Assembly: GCA_010027825.1 (NCBI GenBank)
Contig: RGUK01000036.1
Location: 1 to 11,617 of the forward strand
Source: a bacterium
GTDB taxonomy: Bacteria; Dependentiae; Babeliae; Babeliales; RVW-14
Direction of reading: 5' to 3'
DNA: 11,617 nucleotides
Part shown: positions 6,340 through 11,617 of the stretch, piece by piece
How the letters are laid out: the number at the start of each line of letters is the position of its first letter
How positions within the stretch are numbered: the stretch's first letter is position 1
Position numbers and translations under genes: made by a program
The notes under the pieces: generated by a model
What the model was told of the DNA's origin: nothing
The model's input: the letters and a program-made list of their open reading frames with translations, nothing else
The model's database searches: none

Positions 6340-7068
6340 CTAGATTGACTTCAACGCCAAATCAAGTTGCTTCGCAAGAATACCAAGGTCAACACCATTA
6401 TTAGATTCCTGCGTGTCGGCAGTGTCTTTGACTGGGCGTAAACGTTCAACTGCTGACGTGATAAGAGCCGCATGGTCATCACCCAACTCTTGCCCATTCT
6501 CCAACAACGTTAATGCCTGAGCCAACGCATCAGCATCAAGATTCGTACGCTTCGCCAAATGCTCAATAGTGCGAACCTGTGCCGACGTAGCCTCATATGC
6601 AGGGAAACCCGTCACCACCGACACCTCATGCAAGCGCACCTCATTCAAACGACGATTTGAACCACCATCCCAGGAATCGCCACCAGACGGCACAGAAAAA
6701 CCAAAACTCATACTCGTGACATCACCACGCTGCATCAACACCGACAAATCACGCGCATACGTTGTTGGCGGCAAATCCGCTTCAACAAACAAACCCTTTG
6801 AATCTTCCTGCAAACGCAAAGTACCGGCACGCTTCGAAGCCAACACCTGATCAGCATTATGATTCACAAACATCTTCACTTCATTATTAGACTTCAAAGA
6901 ACGCTTAAACGCACCCGGCGCAATTGTCTCAATAAACGGCAACGGTTCAGACGGTGAATCAAACACAGCCGCATACCCCGAAAACGACATGTAATCCGAA
7001 CCATTATCCACAGCCCGAATCTGAAAACCTTCAGCCGCAATGGTGCGCTTCTCAATACGTTTCGTCAT
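6340..7068 (-). CDS. Prohead protease (U35 / HK97 gp4-like)
   Basis: A 242-residue protein with ATG at 7068, overlapping the upstream TGA as ATGA, and AAGGAG six bases before the start. Family motifs are clear: 'FSGYAAVFD' at 29-37, 'IAPGAF' at 49-54, 'VNHN' at 68-71 with H70 as the likely catalytic histidine, 'DLSVLMQRGDV' at 107-117, and 'SMSFGFS' at 119-125 containing the likely serine nucleophile. 'VRLHEVSVVTGFPAYE' follows and is the usual strand after the active site. This serine protease is incorporated into the prohead, digests the capsid delta domain and itself, and so allows shell expansion. A helical tail of about 75 residues (168-242) extends beyond the catalytic domain and may act in incorporation or be self-removed. 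Position immediately before the capsid gene is standard. Confidence 0.92.
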   Translation of the reverse strand: MTKRIEKRTIAAEGFQIRAVDNGSDYMSFSGYAAVFDSPSEPLPFIETIAPGAFKRSLKSNNEVKMFVNHNADQVLASKRAGTLRLQEDSKGLFVEADLPPTTYARDLSVLMQRGDVTSMSFGFSVPSGGDSWDGGSNRRLNEVRLHEVSVVTGFPAYEATSAQVRTIEHLAKRTNLDADALAQALTLLENGQELGDDHAALITSAVERLRPVKDTADTQESNNGVDLGILAKQLDLALKSI

Positions 7069-7964
7069 TGCATTCTCCTTGCATGGGTTTTAGGCAGCAA
7101 ATCATTATCGGCTGTCCAAGATGCGTCAGCGGTTTTGTCACCATTCCAAATCGCCAAGAAACGCCTCACCCTTTCCTGCGAATCCATACCAGTTGCTTCA
7201 GCACGGCGCATAACAATATCCAAAGCACGGGCATCAACACGAGTGCCAATAGCACGCTGCGCAAACGCAATAACTTTGTCAGCCTGACCATTCACCGTCG
7301 GATCAACACCCCAAAGATAAGCGGCAACCGCACCAGCACCGGGGAAATCGTCACGGCTAGCATCATTGTTTTGTGGCACGTCTTCCCAATCACGACGATG
7401 ACGGGCAACCCATGCCGCGATACGCACCCACTTATCGTCAGACACTTGACCGCGAGCCATCAATCGAGCCTCACGCACCGTCGCCGACTGCAACCCGTCG
7501 CCGGCTTTACCCTCAGCCCAATACTTCAAACCAACCTCAGCCGCACGCTGCATATACGTCGGTGCACCAGTCGCACGCACAGCCCTATACGCGGCAGCAT
7601 CCTTAACTTCAATACCCAAATCCTGCAACGCAATAATCGTGTCAGGATCATTCTCAAACCATTCATCAATAACATCACCAGCATCAAGCAACTTCTGTGC
7701 CTTATAAACCTTGAACTCGCGTGAACTATTCGGTCCCGGTGGAAAATCAGACAAATGAATATCAGCATCATTCACGTTCAAACCATTATCGGCAAGCCAC
7801 TGTTTCGTTTCATCAAACCTATCCAACTGCCGGCCCGAAACAATAACCACGACATAACCATCAGCCTGAGCACTCAACAACTCATCAAGCACACCCGGAA
7901 TCGCATCACCATTACCAGCAACCAAAGTGTCATCAAGATCCGAAACAACAATGTCACGCGCCAT
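7065..7964 (-). CDS. HAD-superfamily phosphatase fused to a phage helical domain
   Basis: A 299-residue protein from the ATG at 7964 (GGAG seven bases upstream), starting within the last 11 bases of the portal gene; the frame is open further upstream but in portal-coding sequence. Residues 1-125 carry the HAD motifs: 'VVSDLDDTL' with nucleophile D9 and acid D11, 'VIVSGR' with S43, lysines K85/K88 for motif III, and 'ENDPD' at 104-108 for motif IV. This resembles the 3'-phosphatase part of phage polynucleotide kinases, but no kinase P-loop is seen. Residues about 133-275 form a separate helical unit with 'GDGLQSATVREARLMARG', 'VSDDKWVRIAAWVARHR' and 'DFPGAGAVAAYLWG'. I recall this type from phage head-maturation proteins, where it often adjoins proteases. 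A head-associated nucleic-acid phosphatase is possible; the function is not established. Confidence 0.75.
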   Translation of the reverse strand: MARDIVVSDLDDTLVAGNGDAIPGVLDELLSAQADGYVVVIVSGRQLDRFDETKQWLADNGLNVNDADIHLSDFPPGPNSSREFKVYKAQKLLDAGDVIDEWFENDPDTIIALQDLGIEVKDAAAYRAVRATGAPTYMQRAAEVGLKYWAEGKAGDGLQSATVREARLMARGQVSDDKWVRIAAWVARHRRDWEDVPQNNDASRDDFPGAGAVAAYLWGVDPTVNGQADKVIAFAQRAIGTRVDARALDIVMRRAEATGMDSQERVRRFLAIWNGDKTADASWTADNDLLPKTHARRMQ

Positions 7965-9297
7965 AAACGCTCTCCGGACTATTCGGATCAATCTGAGCAA
8001 CCGCCTGCAACTGAGTCGACGGCACACCAGAATGAGCAATCGCCGGCAGATTCAACGCCGATAATGTTTCAGCCGGATCGAAACCAACATTAATAAGTTT
8101 CTGCGCCATCGACACCCGATGCTCCTGCTCGACCAACGCCGCAGCTGCCAAATCAACATTCGCCAAAGGCACGCGATACACGTCACCACCCTCAACCGGT
8201 GGCAAATCCTCAAGCCTGTGAATATCGTTCACCGACAAGAAACCAGCCTGTGTGCCCGTCGAATAGGCACTAAACCGTGTCTGAATATCGCCACGCAGAA
8301 TGCCATCCATGTTGAAACGAATAAACACACCCTGCGGCAAAAGCGTTGAATACGCCGCTTCGATACGTGACAAATATGGGCGAATCGTGTAGGTGGCGAA
8401 CTGGATAGCGTTCTGTTCAACCGATGCATACGACATTGCACCCGGAATCGCTGTGGATAACATGTGCAAAGGAACACGGAACGCACGAGCGATTTCCTCA
8501 ACCTGCATCTTCCGCGATTCAAGCATCTGCGCTTCATTCGGGTCAACACCCGTTTTATTAAACTTCGCCCCACCAAACAATACGCCCGGCCTGTGCGAAC
8601 GAGCCAAACCCTTATGACCCTCTTCAAACGAATCAACCAAATCCTTCGCCTGTTCACGAGACAAAGCACCCGGCACTTCAATAACACCAGACGTTTGCGA
8701 ACCCTGACCGAAGAACCGGGAAGCAAACTCATCCAACGCTGCAGTTAAACCAAAAACTTCCTTCAACTCGTCAATACGACTAGAGCCACGCAACGCACCC
8801 GGCTTACGCATCTCAGTAATATGCAAAACTTCATTCTTCGACAAAACCCTATCAATATCACGAATGTAATACTCGATAACGAAATCCTTATTGCGGCGAA
8901 CCTCAACACGCTTAGGATCCAACACAATCAACGCAATCACATTACCCACAGGGTCACGAACCACACGCACAAACGCATTACCATCAAGCAACAAAGAAAC
9001 CATCACCTGAGTGAAATGCTCATCACGGCTAGTAGCCAAATCAGAATCCGGCTGATCCAACCAAATCGGTCGCGGTCTATACGGTGTGCGAATACCATCA
9101 CGCCGAATATAAGAATCCACAGGCAGCGTAGAAACCGTGTCAGCCAACAACCGCACACACGCATACGCGGTCGAAATCCTCAAACTATTATCCTGAGTGA
9201 CAGACACCCCAGAATAAGTAGAAGTGCCAAAGAACCCACCCGTACCAAAAACCTGCTGAAAACTAATCGCGCGACGCTCGAAAGCCCTACTCAGCAT
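7954..9297 (-). CDS. Portal protein (HK97 family)
   Basis: A 447-residue protein from ATG 9297, with GGAG seven bases upstream, beginning inside the final 11 bases of the membrane miniprotein. An open extension to 9321 is not supported by a better site. Portal family signatures are visible: 'SLRISTAYACVRLLADTVSTLP' spread over 38-59, 'LLLDGNAFVRVVRD' at 102-115, 'FFGQGSQTSGVIEVPG' at 195-210, 'MQVEEIARAFRVPLHML' at 264-280, and 'NDIHRLEDLPPVEGGD' at 357-372. The last is the near-invariant C-terminal motif of this family. Twelve subunits form the ring at the capsid vertex through which the terminase pumps DNA and to which the connector binds. The length is normal (roughly 400-450 residues). 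It lies between terminase and protease, as in most HK97-type phages. Confidence 0.95.
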   Translation of the reverse strand: MLSRAFERRAISFQQVFGTGGFFGTSTYSGVSVTQDNSLRISTAYACVRLLADTVSTLPVDSYIRRDGIRTPYRPRPIWLDQPDSDLATSRDEHFTQVMVSLLLDGNAFVRVVRDPVGNVIALIVLDPKRVEVRRNKDFVIEYYIRDIDRVLSKNEVLHITEMRKPGALRGSSRIDELKEVFGLTAALDEFASRFFGQGSQTSGVIEVPGALSREQAKDLVDSFEEGHKGLARSHRPGVLFGGAKFNKTGVDPNEAQMLESRKMQVEEIARAFRVPLHMLSTAIPGAMSYASVEQNAIQFATYTIRPYLSRIEAAYSTLLPQGVFIRFNMDGILRGDIQTRFSAYSTGTQAGFLSVNDIHRLEDLPPVEGGDVYRVPLANVDLAAAALVEQEHRVSMAQKLINVGFDPAETLSALNLPAIAHSGVPSTQLQAVAQIDPNSPESVYGA

Positions 9298-9439
9298 TAC
9301 CGCGCTCCAATCCAATACCAACCATCACAAGCAACGCCCCACCAACAAGCCAACCAGCCGGAACATAAACCAACGCCGCACCAACAGTAAACGCCCCAGC
9401 ACCAACCAATTGTGCCACCTGAGCCAACACTTTAGACAT
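9287..9439 (-). CDS. Small two-helix membrane protein
   Basis: A 50-residue protein from ATG 9439, starting 8 bases inside the end of the large terminase gene and ending 11 bases inside the portal gene. It has two hydrophobic segments (about residues 8-25 and 29-44) separated by the short turn YVPAGW, with a charged end (GLERGNAE), so it should form a membrane hairpin. Similar tiny 'PA-G' hairpin proteins occur between terminase and portal genes in some phages of Actinobacteria (from memory, not searched). The function is unknown. A holin-like role cannot be excluded, but no lysis gene is nearby. The ribosome site is weak (GGAAG about 14 bases upstream), so translation probably depends on coupling to the terminase. 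Conserved overlaps on both sides argue that it is a real gene. Confidence 0.7.
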   Translation of the reverse strand: MSKVLAQVAQLVGAGAFTVGAALVYVPAGWLVGGALLVMVGIGLERGNAE

Positions 9440-10952
9440 TAAAAAAACCAACTTCCGCAAACTCAGCCACCGGCGGTTGCCAGCAAGCACGATCCAACGC
9501 AATAATCGTAGCGACAGCAGCATCAATCTTCTTATTACTAAAACGAGATTCTTTCACAATCCGCGACCCACGCGCATCCTGCTTCACCACCGCATTACCG
9601 ACATGACGACCCAAACCCGGATGATTATCATGAGTCACCTGCCCATCAACAACCATCTGATAAAACCTCATCGTTGCTGGCGACATACGCTGCGGAGACT
9701 GCGGAAATTCAACAACCTTACCCGGAACAACAACATCCAACGCCTCCATCGTACGCGCCCAACGATACGGGTCACACGCAATCTCACGCACATCAAACAA
9801 ACGACACGCATCCAAAATACATTGCTCAACCTCAGCAATCGGCACCTGCCACTCCTCATTACGATTCGAAGGCCGCTCCCACAAACCCAACGTCATAATG
9901 TGATGCGGCTCATCAGTCGTCACAGCAATCACCGCCGTTGAATCATTACTAAACGACCCATCGAAACCAATAACAACCTCAGTGCCCTCTTCAATCTTTC
10001 TATCGCTCGCGCATGCTTTCCACGTACCATCAGGAAGCCACGCCTGTTGCGCTGAAGTCCAAATATTTAGCCGCTTAGTTTTAAACTCATTCTCAAGCGT
10101 ACGTTTCAACGCCGACTCAAAATCCTCAGGATCAGATAGCACACCAAAACCCGGATTCGCTTGCTTCCAAACTTTAGGATCCTTATAGTCAGCGCCCTCA
10201 AATTTAGGCTGCCACCACGCCCCAAAGAACGTGTCATCCACCGCTTCACCATTAGCCACACGCTGCAAATATTGAAACATTGAATAACACAAAGAATCCC
10301 GACCAGTAGCATCAGTCTTCACACCAGCCGTCGTGATAGCCACCAACATTGGGTCAATACGAGCTGCGGACGCAAGCGACAACACATCAAACAACTCACG
10401 ATTCGGTTGCGCATGCAACTCATCAAACGCCACAAACGACGGCGACAAACCTTCAAGTTGCGGAGCCTCACTAGCCAACACTTTATAAATCGACCTAGTG
10501 ACCGTATTCTCAATAACATCCCGATAAATCTTGCACGCACCAGCAAGTTCAGGCTCAAGCCGAATCATCGACTTCGCTGTTTCAAACACAATCCGCGCCT
10601 GGTCACGCGTCGCCGCAACCGCATAAATCTCAGAACCCGGATCACCCATCACCAACTGCCGCATAGTCAAACCCGACAACAACGCCGACTTCCCAGACTT
10701 ACGCGGCATACCAATAAGCGCAGTCCGATGCTTCAAACGACCATCCACACGTCGAGCCAACAACGCTTGCAACAACTGTTTCTGCCACGGCAACAAACGA
10801 ATCAAATCACCAGCCGGAGCCGCAAACGACTGCTTATCAACCCGACACAACGCTTCAATAAACGCAGCAGCCTTCGCCCCATCGCCACGCTTACGCTCAG
10901 CCGCAGTCGTCGGAGTTAAAAACCTAGGCGGCCAACCCACCACCGCGGACAC
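9432..10952 (-). CDS. Terminase large subunit
   Basis: A 506-residue protein from a GTG at 10952, overlapping the zinc-ribbon TAG as TAGTG, with AAGGATGG upstream. The ATPase half shows 'LLPWQKQLLQALLARR' at 53-68, the Walker A-like 'GMPRKSGKS' at 81-89, 'FVAFDELH' at 173-180 with Walker B D177 and catalytic E178, and the coupling motif 'AITTAGV' at 205-211. The nuclease half has 'VIGFDGS' (D331), 'EIACDPYRW' (D394) and 'KIDAAVATIIAL' (D477), the three acidic metal ligands of the RNase H-like terminase nuclease. It cuts concatemeric DNA and drives packaging through the portal. The length is in the usual range and all key residues are present, so it appears functional. It pairs with the small subunit two genes upstream. 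Confidence 0.96.
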   Translation of the reverse strand: MSAVVGWPPRFLTPTTAAERKRGDGAKAAAFIEALCRVDKQSFAAPAGDLIRLLPWQKQLLQALLARRVDGRLKHRTALIGMPRKSGKSALLSGLTMRQLVMGDPGSEIYAVAATRDQARIVFETAKSMIRLEPELAGACKIYRDVIENTVTRSIYKVLASEAPQLEGLSPSFVAFDELHAQPNRELFDVLSLASAARIDPMLVAITTAGVKTDATGRDSLCYSMFQYLQRVANGEAVDDTFFGAWWQPKFEGADYKDPKVWKQANPGFGVLSDPEDFESALKRTLENEFKTKRLNIWTSAQQAWLPDGTWKACASDRKIEEGTEVVIGFDGSFSNDSTAVIAVTTDEPHHIMTLGLWERPSNRNEEWQVPIAEVEQCILDACRLFDVREIACDPYRWARTMEALDVVVPGKVVEFPQSPQRMSPATMRFYQMVVDGQVTHDNHPGLGRHVGNAVVKQDARGSRIVKESRFSNKKIDAAVATIIALDRACWQPPVAEFAEVGFFNV

Positions 10953-11128
10953 TATTTACCATCCTTACCCCAGCCAGAACCTTTCAACACAATGCCCGGT
11001 GAAGTCCACAACCTTTTCATAACCACACCACACTCACACACCGGCGGCTCAGGCACACCATCAGACATGCGAGACTCAACCTGACGAGCCTCAAAACACG
11101 CACCACAACGAAACACATAAACCGGCAT
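10952..11128 (-). CDS. FmdB-like zinc-ribbon miniprotein
   Basis: A 58-residue protein between the two terminase genes. Its ATG at 11128 overlaps the small terminase TGA (TGATG) and its TAG overlaps the large terminase GTG. The sequence begins 'MPVYVFRCGACFE', with C8 and C11, and has a second pair at C31 and C33 (PVCECG). It ends 'VLKGSGWGKDG', the conserved tail of FmdB-type regulatory zinc ribbons. The second knuckle is C-x-C instead of the common C-x2-C, an unusual spacing that may still bind zinc. Small zinc ribbons near phage terminases could help DNA recognition or regulate late transcription, but no function is established. The short overlaps at both ends and the clear motif make a chance reading frame unlikely. 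Confidence 0.85.
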   Translation of the reverse strand: MPVYVFRCGACFEARQVESRMSDGVPEPPVCECGVVMKRLWTSPGIVLKGSGWGKDGK

Positions 11129-11598
11129 CAGGCTTTCCTCTCAGCCTCCATCAACGCCTGAAGTTTACTCTTCGCTGTCACTTCACCCAAACCAATGCGA
11201 CCACGATCACTAGGTGTTAAACCAAACAAAGACATAAGACCGTGAATCTGTTTAGTCAAAGCAATGACCTGAACCCAATTCGGATGCGCTTGCATCGACC
11301 CAGAACCAGTCGAAGTCATCACACCATCAGTACGAATCTGGGCAACAAGCATTGCACGCAAATCAACAAGGTCACACAACTCAACCAATGCATGCCGATC
11401 AGACTGAGCAAACCACGGACAAAACGCCGTGACATGCTCCCACACCTGCGCACCAGCCGACGACAAATGAACCGGCAAAGACCTGTCAGCCGTGTCAAGC
11501 GCAGTCACCGAAGCCACATGCGGCAAAGGTCGTTGACCCGGATTACCGAGCCGACGTTTCTGCTCAACCGGTTTCGGTGGTCTTCCAACTTGTGCCAT
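11128..11598 (-). CDS. Terminase small subunit (P27-type)
   Basis: A 156-residue protein from ATG 11598 with GGAGAG seven bases upstream. It opens with 'GRPPKPVEQKRRLGNPGQRP' (residues 5-24), the basic, Pro/Gly-rich N-terminus shared by P27-family small terminases, which is likely disordered and DNA-contacting. A helical core follows ('LSSAGAQVWEHVTAF', 'DRHALVELCDLVDLRAMLVAQI', 'VIALTKQIHGLMSLFGLTPSDRGRIG'). It ends in a basic helix near the C-terminus that could contact the large subunit. The protein recognises the packaging site on phage DNA and recruits the large subunit. It is the first complete gene of the operon in this window; only 19 bases lie upstream, so a promoter cannot be judged. 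Confidence comes from the N-terminal signature and from the large subunit nearby. Confidence 0.9.
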   Translation of the reverse strand: MAQVGRPPKPVEQKRRLGNPGQRPLPHVASVTALDTADRSLPVHLSSAGAQVWEHVTAFCPWFAQSDRHALVELCDLVDLRAMLVAQIRTDGVMTSTGSGSMQAHPNWVQVIALTKQIHGLMSLFGLTPSDRGRIGLGEVTAKSKLQALMEAERKA

Positions 11599-11617
11599 GT
11601 CATCTCTCCAAATGGGT

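Noticed and set aside
6954..7724. A 256-codon open frame on the plus strand
   Set aside because: It lies opposite the phosphatase-fusion and protease genes. The plus strand is A/C-rich, so stop codons are rare, and the translation is full of His, Thr, Pro, Gln and Arg with no recognisable motif.
8229..8732. A 167-codon open frame on the minus strand inside the portal gene
   Set aside because: It is another frame of the well-supported portal gene. Its Arg/Leu/Cys-rich translation is typical of a shadow frame.
8821..9390. A 189-codon open frame on the plus strand
   Set aside because: It is antisense to the portal gene, with an Asn/Ile/His/Arg-rich translation caused by composition. No ribosome site or motif supports it.
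10407..10919. A 170-codon open frame on the plus strand
   Set aside because: It is opposite the large terminase, with an Arg/His/Thr/Gln/Asn-rich translation and no domain. The terminase frame has all catalytic motifs.
1..11617. CRISPR array, tRNA, integrase, attachment site or insertion sequence
   Set aside because: I saw no regularly spaced repeats, no tRNA-like cloverleaf and no recombinase motif. Coding sequence fills almost the whole window.

Overview
This window is a compact run of virion-assembly genes from a tailed dsDNA bacteriophage or prophage. Every gene is on the minus strand and is read from right to left. The HK97-type head set and the tail assembly chaperone followed by a tape measure gene point to a long-tailed, probably siphovirus-like, phage. 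The P27-type small terminase, the FmdB-like zinc ribbon and the style of the portal and tail proteins resemble phages of Actinobacteria, and base composition is moderate. That host assignment is inference. No integrase, tRNA, lysis, replication or host gene is present, so free phage and prophage cannot be told apart.

Layout in order of transcription: small terminase (11598-11128), zinc-ribbon miniprotein (11128-10952), large terminase (10952-9432), two-helix membrane miniprotein (9439-9287), portal (9297-7954), HAD-phosphatase fusion protein (7964-7065), prohead protease (7068-6340), major capsid protein (6253-5075), GT4 glycosyltransferase (4995-3721), class I methyltransferase-like protein (3724-3161), head-tail connector (3174-2563), tail terminator (2563-2147), major tail protein (2129-1674), tail assembly chaperone with a -1 frameshift extension (1674-1390, fusion to 1247), HK97-gp10-like protein (1257-658), and the N-terminal part of the tape measure protein (658 to the window edge).

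Nearly all neighbours overlap by 1-14 bases, which suggests one translationally coupled late operon. The only gaps of more than 20 bases flank the major capsid gene (86 and 79 bases), and each contains an inverted repeat. No stretch above 300 bases lacks a gene.

The terminases package DNA through the portal into a shell made from the capsid protein and matured by the protease. The connector and terminator proteins join head to tail, and the tail protein, chaperones and tape measure build a tail of fixed length. The less ordinary parts are: a HAD phosphatase fused to a helical domain inside the head module; a glycosyltransferase/methyltransferase pair inserted between capsid and connector; a sharp codon-use change inside the glycosyltransferase; a canonical CCCTTTG slippery site in the tail chaperone; and a gp10-like gene placed after the chaperones.
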